Under the pieces are notes generated by a model. It did not search any database and had not been told where the DNA came from. It saw only the letters and a list, made by a program, of their open reading frames with translations. The translations under genes were made by a program, and so were the position numbers. From UBA721 sp002705165 (GTDB lineage Bacteria; Planctomycetota; Planctomycetia; Pirellulales; Pirellulaceae), in contig JBJLEF010000001.1 in NCBI GenBank assembly GCA_045565995.1, forward strand, positions 1,798,001 through 1,862,000: a DNA stretch of 64,000 bases. The letters run 5' to 3'. The number at the start of each line of letters is the position of its first letter. Position 1 is the stretch's first letter. Positions 9,454 to 17,846 of the stretch are shown in pieces.

Positions 9454-10839
9454 ATGGATCGACGTGAGTTCTTATATGGTCTGAATACAAGTTTGGGCAG
9501 TATTGCATTTAGTGCCATGCTGGCCGATGAGGCACCCGCACAGGATACTCCGGCACGAGTGGCACACTTTCCCAAAGCGAAAGCGAAGCACTGCATATTG
9601 TTGTATATGGAGGGCGGGCCATCACATATTGATACATTTGATCCCAAGCCCCGATTGAAGGAACTACACGAACAGGAGTTCCATCGTGACGGTCAGGAGC
9701 AGAGCGCGATGGCAAGCGGTAAACGCTACTATGTGCAGACTCCCTTTAAATTCAAAAAAGTAGGTGAATCCGGGGCGGATATTACAACCGCGTGGCCTCA
9801 TTTGGAAAATGTGGTGGATGACATTTGTTTCTATCGAGGTTTGCAAGTGACCTCAGTGAATCATCCTGCTGCTAATTATCACGTGAATACCGGGAATCGC
9901 TTTGGAGGAGATCCTGCCATTGGATCCTGGGTTAATCTTGGGCTTGGTACCGGAAATAAAGACTTGCCAGGATTTGTGGTGTTACCCGAGCTTTCTTATC
10001 CGCAGGGAGGACCGGCGAACTGGAACAATGGTTTCTTGCCGACCGACTTCCAGGGGACGGCCTTTCGACCAGAAGGCTCCCCCTTACTTGATATTAAACC
10101 TCCGAAAGGAGTGACTCGTCGGCAGCAACGGCGAAATCTTGACTTGTTAGCGAAACTGAATGACAAGCATGCGGCGGCTCATCCCCAGCATGAGCAATTG
10201 AAAGCACGGATGAAAAATTATGAGTTGGCTTTTCGTATGCAGACTCAGGTTCCGGATCTTGTGAGTATTGATGACGAAACACAAGCCACGAGAGACATGT
10301 ACGGCATTGATAAGCCAACGACCGATAACTTTGGACGACGTTGTTTGTTGTCGCGAAAACTGGTCGAGAAGGGTGTACGTTTTGTTCAGGTGTATGCCAG
10401 CAGTTGGGATAGCCATGACTATATTCTTCGAGCCCATGGTTCGATGATTGATCGTGTCGATCAACCTATCGCGGCCTTGATTACAGATCTAAAGCAACGC
10501 GGACTTTTGGATAGCACGCTCATCGTATGGATGGGGGAATTTGGCCGAACGCCAGATAATGGTATCCGTGGTGGTGGCGTTCGGTATGGTCGTGATCACA
10601 ATCCCAATGCCATGACCGTATGGATGGCCGGTGGAGGCATCAAAGCCGGACATACCATTGGTGCTACCGATGAGGTAGGTATGGAGGCGGTTGAAGTTGT
10701 TCACCCGCTACGTGATTTTCATGTCACGTTACTCCGGTTACTGGGACTTGATGACAACAAGCTGACTTACTTTCATGCCGGGAGGTACAAACAGTTAAGC
10801 CAGTTTGGTGGCGAAGTGATTGAAGAGTTACTCGCTTAA
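9454..10839 (+). CDS. DUF1501 family protein
   Basis: The product is 461 residues from ATG 9454, chosen because MDRREFLYG is the usual twin-arginine-like DUF1501 N-terminus; an in-frame start at 9409 would overlap the previous gene. The family core is well conserved: MEGGPSHIDTFDPKP, a GSWVNLGLGTGN stretch, AFRMQTQVPD, IVWMGEFGRTPD, and GRDHNPNAMTVWMAGGGIKAG. It is predicted to be exported and co-expressed with the PSD1 gene 22 bases upstream. It ends against an oppositely oriented DUF1501 remnant, with the two stop codons overlapping. Confidence 0.93.
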   Translation: MDRREFLYGLNTSLGSIAFSAMLADEAPAQDTPARVAHFPKAKAKHCILLYMEGGPSHIDTFDPKPRLKELHEQEFHRDGQEQSAMASGKRYYVQTPFKFKKVGESGADITTAWPHLENVVDDICFYRGLQVTSVNHPAANYHVNTGNRFGGDPAIGSWVNLGLGTGNKDLPGFVVLPELSYPQGGPANWNNGFLPTDFQGTAFRPEGSPLLDIKPPKGVTRRQQRRNLDLLAKLNDKHAAAHPQHEQLKARMKNYELAFRMQTQVPDLVSIDDETQATRDMYGIDKPTTDNFGRRCLLSRKLVEKGVRFVQVYASSWDSHDYILRAHGSMIDRVDQPIAALITDLKQRGLLDSTLIVWMGEFGRTPDNGIRGGGVRYGRDHNPNAMTVWMAGGGIKAGHTIGATDEVGMEAVEVVHPLRDFHVTLLRLLGLDDNKLTYFHAGRYKQLSQFGGEVIEELLA

Positions 10840-11150
10840 GTCAGGATGTCGTGGATGACTTTCGCTTGGGTTACACGTGTATCGGTTAGTGATTCTGAGT
10901 GACCCTGATGATGATATGTCAGTTTGTTGTGATCCAGGCCAAGCTGATGCAGGATCGTTGCATGCAGGTCGTGTACGGTTGTTACTTTTTCGACGCTCCG
11001 ATATCCCAATTCATCGGTAGCCCCGTAACTAAGCCCGCCTTTTACACCGCCACCTGCCAGAAGAGTGGTACAGGCATTCCGGTTGTGGTCTCTGCCGGAC
11101 CCGTTTTGTGAAATTGGAAGGCGACCAAACTCACCGGACCAGATGAACCC
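10836..11150 (-). pseudogene. truncated DUF1501 remnant (C-terminal part only)
   Basis: About 105 codons on the minus strand match only the last quarter of DUF1501: SGEFGRLPISQNGSGRDHN, then LLAGGGVKGGLSYGATDELG, VHDLHATILHQLGLDHNKLT and a normal family C-terminus ending DILT. Everything upstream of the GEFGR motif is missing. The frame stays open to a TTG at 11273, but the additional 40 or so residues are hydrophobic and unlike DUF1501, and that TTG overlaps the stop of the TPM gene. This looks like the 3' remnant of a deleted gene. A weakly translated hybrid of 145 residues cannot be excluded. Confidence 0.75.
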
Positions 11151-11269
11151 GGGTGAAAACAACAGATATAGAATGGTAAGTATTCGAAATATCACAATCC
11201 GTAAGAACACTGCTACAGCATGAGTGCTTAATTGATAGAAAATTGGAATTGTGAGTTCGAGGAATGACT

Positions 11270-11947
11270 TCAAGCACGAGGGTGAATTAACAGAACGTGA
11301 TTTTCCAGTTCATTAAGATTGGTTTCACCTGGAGGAATCTTTTCTGCAAGATGTTTGGCGAGTTGTTCAACACCAGTAATTAACCCCCGGGAGATATCTT
11401 TTTGTTTGATGTGAGAAATGACGATTACACAAATCTCATCTAAGACCTGCTGTTCTAAGGCTTCGATTGCCAGACGGTCACATAAGATGGAGGCACGACG
11501 CTCAGCCAGACTTATGTACAGTAAGACAGAGCCGGCGCTGCGAGGAGAAGAGAGAATAGCATTGGACAGAACAATTTGTGCAGACCTTGTTACTTCTTCG
11601 TTCACTTCTGAGCGGGAGACAACTAATGCCCGTAATGGTTTGGAAAAACTGGCAAGGATCGTTCCAAGAACAAATCCGCCGGTGACAAGCGCTGATTGCA
11701 TGAGCAGGCTAAACACCGGAGGAGAACTCCATTGCCCCTCGGTATCCAGTGATTGAGCAATTAAATGGCCGCCAGCCAGTCCAAGTAACGCTCCGATACC
11801 CCCGAAGATGGATTCTGCTCGGTCATAGCGTCCCGATTCCGTGGCTACCGCACAAACGATCTCGGCACCCGTTTTCGTTTCTGCTTCCTGAATAGAACTC
11901 TCGATAAGCCCTACTTGTTCCCTGCTGATTATTTTCGTTGCATTCAT
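11270..11947 (-). CDS. TPM domain membrane protein
   Basis: A 225-residue protein of the TPM (TLP18.3/Psb32/MOLO-1) family. The N-terminal stretch TKTGAEIVCAVATESGRY is the first TPM strand. Two hydrophobic segments follow (about residues 48-65 and 82-103), and the TPM half resumes with ILLYISLAERRASILCDRLA-like residues and a DISRGLITGVEQLAKHL helix. It lacks both a signal peptide and the Gly/Ser tail of the three upstream TPM genes, so it is the divergent member of the set. It lies 29 bases after the third of them and is probably the last gene of that operon. TPM proteins are linked to membrane-complex repair and phosphatase-like activity in plants; the bacterial role is not settled. Confidence 0.75.
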   Translation of the reverse strand: MNATKIISREQVGLIESSIQEAETKTGAEIVCAVATESGRYDRAESIFGGIGALLGLAGGHLIAQSLDTEGQWSSPPVFSLLMQSALVTGGFVLGTILASFSKPLRALVVSRSEVNEEVTRSAQIVLSNAILSSPRSAGSVLLYISLAERRASILCDRLAIEALEQQVLDEICVIVISHIKQKDISRGLITGVEQLAKHLAEKIPPGETNLNELENHVLLIHPRA

Positions 11948-11976
11948 TGATTAAATTTCACTTTCTGATAACTAGG

Positions 11977-12918
11977 TTACCAACTACCGGAGGCTCCACC
12001 GCCACCACTTGATCCACCACTGAAGCCGCCTCCACTGAAGCCACCGCCACCGCCACCGCCCCAACTGCCGCTACTTCCACTGCCGCTTCCTAATGCGTCA
12101 ATTACACTCCGTGGCAAAATCCCTATAAACGTTATCAAGGTGATAAAATAAAAGGGTGGGTAAATAGCAAGTATGATGAGTCCTATTCCTCCAAAGGAGC
12201 AGGCCTGTTGTTTGTATGAATCACTTTCGGACTTAATCCCAAGTATTAATAACCAGATACCTAAGGGCAAAAGTATTATTCTTAGGGGCCAGAATAAGAT
12301 TCCACTGCCGCTGCTACCGAATGAGAATGAGATAGGAATATTAGGCTTGGGCCTTGGTAAGCTATCTGCTTTTCCTCCCGGACCAACAGCCACCATTTTT
12401 AAGAGAGCTTCGACACCTTCTGTAATGCCGAGCGAATAGTCTCCCGCCTTAAAGTATGGAACCATGACATCATCCATAATGACTTGACAGTGGTTATCAA
12501 AATTTCTCCCCCAGTCTGCTCCTAATTCAATGCGTCCTTTGCGGTCACCCACAGAGATTAATAACAGAACGCCCTGATTTTTACCGTTGGTATTCTCTGT
12601 TCCAATTTCCCATTGGTTGAACCACTGAGTTGCAAATGGTTCGATATTTGGTTGGTGATGCCCATAGGGCGCCATGCGGGTAATAACGACCACAATGATT
12701 GGTGTGTCGTACTCTTCAAAAGCGATTCTTTGTGCTTCTCCGATTCTATCCCTGTGTCTGCCGGTATCGATAGCACTTTCATAGTCCTGTACAAAGTCTC
12801 CGTAACCGTCTTGAGCGGGGGTTGGCGGAATACGTATCTCTGCAGACACGGGGCCTTCTAGTAAAAGCACACAAGTACAACAGATTACTAATTTGAAGCG
12901 TTGTTTTTTATTCATCAT
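11977..12918 (-). CDS. TPM domain protein with Gly-rich tail, copy 3
   Basis: This 313-residue protein has a signal peptide (about 1-26) and an exported TPM domain (about 40-175) with FVQDY at its start, TPIIVVVITRM, GKNQGVLLLI, GRIELGADWGR and a final GITEGVEALLKM helix. Two to three hydrophobic segments follow (about 200-275), then a tail composed almost entirely of Gly and Ser that ends GASGSW. The layout is that of YgcG-type TPM membrane proteins. It is very similar in both protein and DNA to the next gene upstream, from which it is separated by 6 bases. Compared with that copy it has DTGRHRDR where the sister has NDGSDIDR. Confidence 0.82.
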   Translation of the reverse strand: MMNKKQRFKLVICCTCVLLLEGPVSAEIRIPPTPAQDGYGDFVQDYESAIDTGRHRDRIGEAQRIAFEEYDTPIIVVVITRMAPYGHHQPNIEPFATQWFNQWEIGTENTNGKNQGVLLLISVGDRKGRIELGADWGRNFDNHCQVIMDDVMVPYFKAGDYSLGITEGVEALLKMVAVGPGGKADSLPRPKPNIPISFSFGSSGSGILFWPLRIILLPLGIWLLILGIKSESDSYKQQACSFGGIGLIILAIYPPFYFITLITFIGILPRSVIDALGSGSGSSGSWGGGGGGGFSGGGFSGGSSGGGGASGSW

Positions 12919-12924
12919 TGATTT

Positions 12925-13869
12925 CTACCAACTACCGGAGGCACCTCCGCCGCCACTTGATCCACCACTGAAGCCGCCTCCACTAAAGCTGCCTCCACTA
13001 AAGCTGCCGCCGCTGTAACTACTCCTGCCGCCACCCCCACCCCCACCGCTCCGCCCAATTAAGACGAACATTACGGCGATCATCGCTAAGAAAAGTAAAG
13101 GTGGAAAAACTCCTAGAATTATTAAAACACCCCCACACCAAAAAGCGGTAGTCCTTAAGGAGCCGGACTCTAATTTCCGACCAGCCATCACAACGCCGAT
13201 AATGCCTAAAACAATGGCGAAAATTCGGAAGGGCAAACCAGCAAAGAGTATGTTTTTGGACGATCGAGACATGTTCTTGAAAGAATAGCTTTTGGGTTTT
13301 GAACCAGCGATATTTTGAGCGTTACCTTTAATACCCTCTTTGGCCATCTTTAGTAAGCTTTCGACACCTTCTGTAATGCCGAGCGAATAGTCTCCCGCCT
13401 TAAAGTATGGAATCATGACATCGTCCATAATGACTTGACAGTGGTCATCAAAATTTCGCCCCCAATCCGCTCCTAATTCAATGCGTCCTTTGCGGTCACC
13501 CACAGAGATTAATAACAGAATTCCCTTGTTTTTACCGTTGGTATTCTCCGTTCCAACTTCCCATTGGTTGAACCACTGAGTTGCAAAAGGTTCAATATGT
13601 GGTTGGTGATGTCCGTAGGATGCCATTCGGGTAACGACGACCACAATGATTGGTGTGTCGTGCTCTTCAAAAGCGACTCTTTGTGCTTCCCCGATTCGGT
13701 CGATATCGCTGCCGTCATTAATTATGCCAGCATAGTCCTGTACAAAGTCTCCGTGACCGTCTTGAGCGGGGGTTGGCGGAATACGTAGCTCTGCCGAAGC
13801 AGGGGCCTCTAATAAAAGTAAGCCCACACAGCAGAGTATTAATTTGAAACGTTGTTTTTTATTCATCAT
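12925..13869 (-). CDS. TPM domain protein with Gly-rich tail, copy 2
   Basis: This 314-residue close paralogue of the gene downstream has the same order of parts: signal peptide, TPM domain with FVQDYAGIINDGSDIDRIGE, GKNKGILLLI and GRIELGADWGR, then membrane segments (about 215-275) and a Gly/Ser tail ending GASGSW. Here the tail has extra SFSGG units. Long stretches of DNA are nearly identical to copy 3 (for example around 13370-13450 against 12420-12500), indicating a recent duplication or gene conversion. The TPM domain is predicted to face the periplasm. Spacing of 6 bases on either side implies one transcript. Confidence 0.82.
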   Translation of the reverse strand: MMNKKQRFKLILCCVGLLLLEAPASAELRIPPTPAQDGHGDFVQDYAGIINDGSDIDRIGEAQRVAFEEHDTPIIVVVVTRMASYGHHQPHIEPFATQWFNQWEVGTENTNGKNKGILLLISVGDRKGRIELGADWGRNFDDHCQVIMDDVMIPYFKAGDYSLGITEGVESLLKMAKEGIKGNAQNIAGSKPKSYSFKNMSRSSKNILFAGLPFRIFAIVLGIIGVVMAGRKLESGSLRTTAFWCGGVLIILGVFPPLLFLAMIAVMFVLIGRSGGGGGGGRSSYSGGSFSGGSFSGGGFSGGSSGGGGASGSW

Positions 13870-13875
13870 TGATTC

Positions 13876-14925
13876 CTACCAACTTCCGGAAGCACCTCCG
13901 CCACCACTTGAACCACCACTGAAGCCGCCTCCACTAAAGCCGCCACCGCCACCGCCACCGCCACCCCAACTACCGCCACCCCAGCCTCCGCTGTAGCTGT
14001 CTGATTTCCCTAAATTTCGGAAAAAGTTAAGAATGGCTTCTCTCCAATATGCCCAGCTTGTGACATTGCTTTTGAACTGCTGCCACTTCTCTCGCAGAGA
14101 TTGTCTCTGAGGGCGCGGGTCGAGTCCTTTGGCGATGCGATATGATTTATAAACGAATGAGCCTAGAAGGACCAAGCCAAGCATGGGAAGACAAATATAG
14201 GGTGCGGCAATACATCCTATCATCAAGACGAAAGTTGCTATGGAGAGAGCTATTCCGGCAGTGTTCTCTCGTTCACGCCATGCCACAATCATTAACATGA
14301 CGAGAATGGCACAGCCGATTAATCCGAAGAATATGATAGCGGGGTTAAATGCCCAGGCAGTAGAAGAAGGTAAGTTGTGTGGACCGGTTTGAACCATCGC
14401 CAGAAGTTGCTCAGTACCTTTACGTAATCCAGAGGCGTAGGCGCCGCGTTTGAAGTAAGGAACCATTTTGCGGTTCATGATTTTTTGGCAATGTGTATCA
14501 AATCTTCGCCCCCAGTCGGCGCCTAATTCAATTCGACACCTACGCTCTTTCTTAACCAGCAGAATCATAATCCCTTGATTCTTACCATTGACCGTTTCCG
14601 TTCCAATTTGCCAGCGGTTAAACCAGGCGGTTGCCAGTTTTTCGAAATCGTCCGGGTGGTATCCGAACGGTTTCATTGTTTCTACAGTGACAATGATGAT
14701 TGGAGTTGAGTGATCAACAAATGCTTCTTCCTGCAGATTACCGATTCTTTCAAAATCCTGCTCTTCATTGATGAAAACGGCAGCGTAGTCCTGGACGAAA
14801 GAACCAACACCGTTGAGCGCAGGAGCTGGCGGAATACCAACGGCTTGGCTAACGTTTACGAGTGCTCCCATGTGAAGAGAGAGGTACACGACGAGAAACG
14901 GATAATATGTTCGAGGCAAAGTCAT
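13876..14925 (-). CDS. TPM domain protein with Gly-rich tail, copy 1
   Basis: This 349-residue protein is the first gene of the four-gene TPM operon and the most diverged of the three tailed copies. It has a signal peptide (about 1-28), a TPM domain with GSFVQDYAAVFI, TPIIIVTVETM, GKNQGIMILLV and GRRFDTHC, three hydrophobic segments (about 193-258), a basic cytoplasmic-looking segment of roughly 60 residues (about 265-320) that the other copies lack, and a Gly/Ser tail ending GASGSW. The shared tail, at protein and DNA level, across otherwise diverged copies suggests that the tail is under selection or is homogenised by conversion. The promoter should lie in 14926-15168, shared with the divergent DUF1501 gene. 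Confidence 0.8.
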   Translation of the reverse strand: MTLPRTYYPFLVVYLSLHMGALVNVSQAVGIPPAPALNGVGSFVQDYAAVFINEEQDFERIGNLQEEAFVDHSTPIIIVTVETMKPFGYHPDDFEKLATAWFNRWQIGTETVNGKNQGIMILLVKKERRCRIELGADWGRRFDTHCQKIMNRKMVPYFKRGAYASGLRKGTEQLLAMVQTGPHNLPSSTAWAFNPAIIFFGLIGCAILVMLMIVAWRERENTAGIALSIATFVLMIGCIAAPYICLPMLGLVLLGSFVYKSYRIAKGLDPRPQRQSLREKWQQFKSNVTSWAYWREAILNFFRNLGKSDSYSGGWGGGSWGGGGGGGGGFSGGGFSGGSSGGGGASGSW

Positions 14926-15168
14926 CTAACAGGTTGATAGGTTATCCAGATGGCGAAATGAGAAATAGATCAAAGCCCACATCTGTAACGATGCTAAACC
15001 GAGAAAAGATAAGGCGCTTTTTCTAATCATATTGTGACGAAATTCCTCACATTTAACAAAGATTGCTTGATACCCATTAATGAAACGGGACAGACATATA
15101 GTCGCAACTCCGCATGCTCAGATATAATAGGCTCAGGAAAAACTTCTGTCACCCATTGTATAAATCTC

Positions 15169-16575
15169 ATGTTATCGATATTTGATTCAAAACAACCGAT
15201 GAATCGTCGAGCTATGTTGCAGATAGGCGGCTTGGGACTGGCAGGCGCAACGGGTTTAGATTTAAGCCAGTTATTGGCCGCGAAAGCCGAGAAGAATCAT
15301 TATACGACGGGTAAGTCGGTTATTTTTTTGCTGCAACATGGCGGTCCTACTCAGCATGAAACGTTTGATCCTAAAATGGATGTAGACGAGGCCATTAGAA
15401 CGGTTGGTGGAGTGACGCAAACTAAGATTCCAGGCGTTCATTTTGGCCGCTCCTTGTCCAGATTGGCCGGTTTGGCGGATAAGTTGGCAATAGTCAGATC
15501 CTACGTAGGTGGCAGTAGTGGACACGGAATTCGACCGATCATAAGTAATGAAACACTCAGAGCAAACTTAGGCTCGGTTTATGCCCGTTTGGTAACAACC
15601 AATCATTCGACCACTGGTATTCCCACGAACATCGCCATCGACCCAACAGCTGTGGAGCCCAAAGACAATGGTCCCGACATAAGGTTTGGAACGTTTGTCC
15701 AAACGGGGGAGTTGGAAAACATGTACGCACCATTCGTTCCTGGTGGTGGTTCTGACATGCAAAAGAATATGCAGCTCGCTTTACCAATTTCACGGTTTGA
15801 TGATCGGAAAGGACTACTCCAGTCTCTGGATGCTTTGAAGAGTGAAATTGATAGTACGGGCGTGCTTGAAGGAGTGGGTAAGTTTCGCGAGCAGGCTTAT
15901 GACATGCTCATTCGGGGGGTTGCGGAAGCATTTGATGTTAAGAAAGAAGATCCTGCTACGCTGGCTCGATATGATACATCACACTTCATCAGTGATTCGA
16001 AGTACGTTGATAAAAAGAATGGAATGAGTGAGAGACATTGGTATCAAACCAACGCTCGCACGCTTGGACGTTTGTTGCTTTTAGCTCGCCGATTATGTGA
16101 GGCGGGTGCCGGGTTTGTCACCGTGACCACTCAGTTTGTTTGGGATATGCACGCGGATAGAAATAATCTGGGGGTTGGACGTGGAATGGAGGCAGTCGGC
16201 AATCCTTATGACCATGCTGTTTCAGCTTTTATCGAGGATTGTGAAGCCCGCGGGTTAAGCGATGATATTATGCTTGTTAGTACCGGGGAAATGGGCCGGA
16301 CACCACGTATCAACAAGAATGGAGGAAGAGACCATTGGGGGCGGATTGCTCCTTTGATGGTCTATGGTGGCGGGGTAACTCACGGCCAGATAATCGGGCA
16401 GTCGACCAAGGATGGAGGCGAACCTATCACATCACCCTGGAAGAACGAAAATCTTGTAGCCACCATGCTGCATAATCTATTTGACATTGGTGAGTTGCGA
16501 CTGGAATCCGGATTGCCAGTCGAGCTTGTCCGATTTGCTACCACGGGTACCCCGATTGCCGGCTTAACGATCTAG
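15169..16575 (+). CDS. DUF1501 family protein (unpaired)
   Basis: A 468-residue DUF1501 protein without a neighbouring PSD1 gene. The start at 15169 gives MLSIF-x-SKQPMNRRAML, resembling the MLRLVGSK...SRRSFL start of the other unpaired DUF1501 gene at 46416; the open frame extends upstream to 15034 without a convincing signal. Motifs: LLQHGGPTQHETFDPKM, then GAGFVTVTTQFVWDMHAD, VSTGEMGRTPRI, GRDHWG and YGGGVTHGQIIG. The GRDHW form, rather than GRDHN, groups it with the unpaired copy at 45058-46416. It is probably exported. It ends 3 bases from the convergent alpha-toroid gene. Confidence 0.9.
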   Translation: MLSIFDSKQPMNRRAMLQIGGLGLAGATGLDLSQLLAAKAEKNHYTTGKSVIFLLQHGGPTQHETFDPKMDVDEAIRTVGGVTQTKIPGVHFGRSLSRLAGLADKLAIVRSYVGGSSGHGIRPIISNETLRANLGSVYARLVTTNHSTTGIPTNIAIDPTAVEPKDNGPDIRFGTFVQTGELENMYAPFVPGGGSDMQKNMQLALPISRFDDRKGLLQSLDALKSEIDSTGVLEGVGKFREQAYDMLIRGVAEAFDVKKEDPATLARYDTSHFISDSKYVDKKNGMSERHWYQTNARTLGRLLLLARRLCEAGAGFVTVTTQFVWDMHADRNNLGVGRGMEAVGNPYDHAVSAFIEDCEARGLSDDIMLVSTGEMGRTPRINKNGGRDHWGRIAPLMVYGGGVTHGQIIGQSTKDGGEPITSPWKNENLVATMLHNLFDIGELRLESGLPVELVRFATTGTPIAGLTI

Positions 16576-16578
16576 TTA

Positions 16579-17700
16579 TTATTCACCGACAGACGCTTGC
16601 TTCTGATCCAACTCCCCGCACAACTGGAGTGCACGCAGCGGGAAAAATGTGCCACTATAAGTGATGAAGTGTGGCCCATCGGTATTTAAAGAACGTGTCC
16701 ACCATCGGCCTGATTCACGCTGATTGGCTTTAATCCATTGAATACCTGACTGAACAGACTGGTGGTCGGTTGGTACGCCAGCATCTCGAAGTAGCATGAC
16801 GGCAAAGCCGGTTTGATGACCATCACTAGGTGGGGCGTCTTTTTCAGGTTCGGCATTTAGCTTGTCTTTGCGACTGCCACCCCCCCATGTCTCCGGTGTG
16901 CCAAACGTACGGATAGACCAACCGCCGTCATCTTGTTGATGAGCAAGAATCATCTTCACGGTGTCATCTCGCAATTGCTGACTGATCAAACCATTCCATT
17001 TGGTGGATGCCCAGAGCAGTAAGAGGCGAGCATAATCATGAGGTGGCTTTGTTGTCTGTAAATAGTTCTTAAGAATATTGATCTGCTTTTGCTGTTCATC
17101 GGTTACCTGCTTTAGATAGCCTGGAGCTGTGGCTAGTGCCATAGCTGCAATCGTCGCTCCGTGATAGGAACTGGATTCAAAAGGAGGCCAGCAATCGAGA
17201 TTGCTGTAGCTGCCATCTTCGGACTGAACTGTGAGCATCAGATCCAGAGCTTCTTTAGTTTCAGCAGATAGTTTTCCCTGAACTTCGTCATACGCAGCCA
17301 GTCCGTTGGCAACATACGCTAATTGAGTCGGCTTCAGGCCGGACTTGATAGCAGTAGCCGGAGCACGTTTGAACTTAGACGACTCAAGCACGAAGAACTT
17401 ACGGTGTTGCTCCACTTGTTCTTTGAACATGAGGCCAAGTGTCGGGGCTAGCTGCATGAATGTACCGTTAGTGTGACAGGAAACACACTTGCGATGTTCT
17501 GTCCATGCCTGACTTCCTTTCGCGAGATAGTCTTTAGCGGCGGACAAGGAGAAGGATTTCCTAACTGGTTCATCCGCCGTAGCCCCCACGATAGAAATGG
17601 AACCTGCTTCATACTGCGGTTGTTCTGCAAAGATGACTGTAGTGAAGCTGCACAGAAGCAGTAAAATTACGAGTGCAGATGGCGGAAATATTCTTTTCAT
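16579..17700 (-). CDS. secreted alpha-toroid (squalene-cyclase-like) protein with CxxCH, copy 2
   Basis: From ATG 17700 the product is 373 residues: a signal peptide (about 1-25), a c-type haem motif CVSCH at residues 72-76, then an alpha/alpha-toroid of the prenyltransferase/squalene-oxidase repeat type. QW-like repeats are visible: LTVQSEDGSYSNLDCWPPF, ILAHQQDDGGWSIRT and WIKANQRESGRWWTRSL. No DxDD catalytic motif of squalene-hopene cyclases is seen, so terpene cyclisation is unlikely; the fold may serve as a binding scaffold for an exported haem protein. The reading frame extends 57 codons further upstream but the signal peptide fixes the start. A close paralogue lies upstream on the same strand. 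Confidence 0.82.
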   Translation of the reverse strand: MKRIFPPSALVILLLLCSFTTVIFAEQPQYEAGSISIVGATADEPVRKSFSLSAAKDYLAKGSQAWTEHRKCVSCHTNGTFMQLAPTLGLMFKEQVEQHRKFFVLESSKFKRAPATAIKSGLKPTQLAYVANGLAAYDEVQGKLSAETKEALDLMLTVQSEDGSYSNLDCWPPFESSSYHGATIAAMALATAPGYLKQVTDEQQKQINILKNYLQTTKPPHDYARLLLLWASTKWNGLISQQLRDDTVKMILAHQQDDGGWSIRTFGTPETWGGGSRKDKLNAEPEKDAPPSDGHQTGFAVMLLRDAGVPTDHQSVQSGIQWIKANQRESGRWWTRSLNTDGPHFITYSGTFFPLRALQLCGELDQKQASVGE

Positions 17701-17846
17701 CAATTTGAACCTTAATGAGAGCAAGTAAGATGGGCCGGTGTGCAACTTTATCCTACCAAATGAGAGCATTGTCAGCTTGAAAATCAAGCAAGGCAATGCA
17801 ATTAGGGAACGATGGAAACGCAGGGTTTTCCCATCCGTTTTATTTT

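Noticed and set aside
11977..13980. Gly/Ser-coding repeats taken as a CRISPR-like or satellite array.
   Set aside because: They are in-frame codons for the Gly-rich tails, with irregular spacing and no spacer structure.
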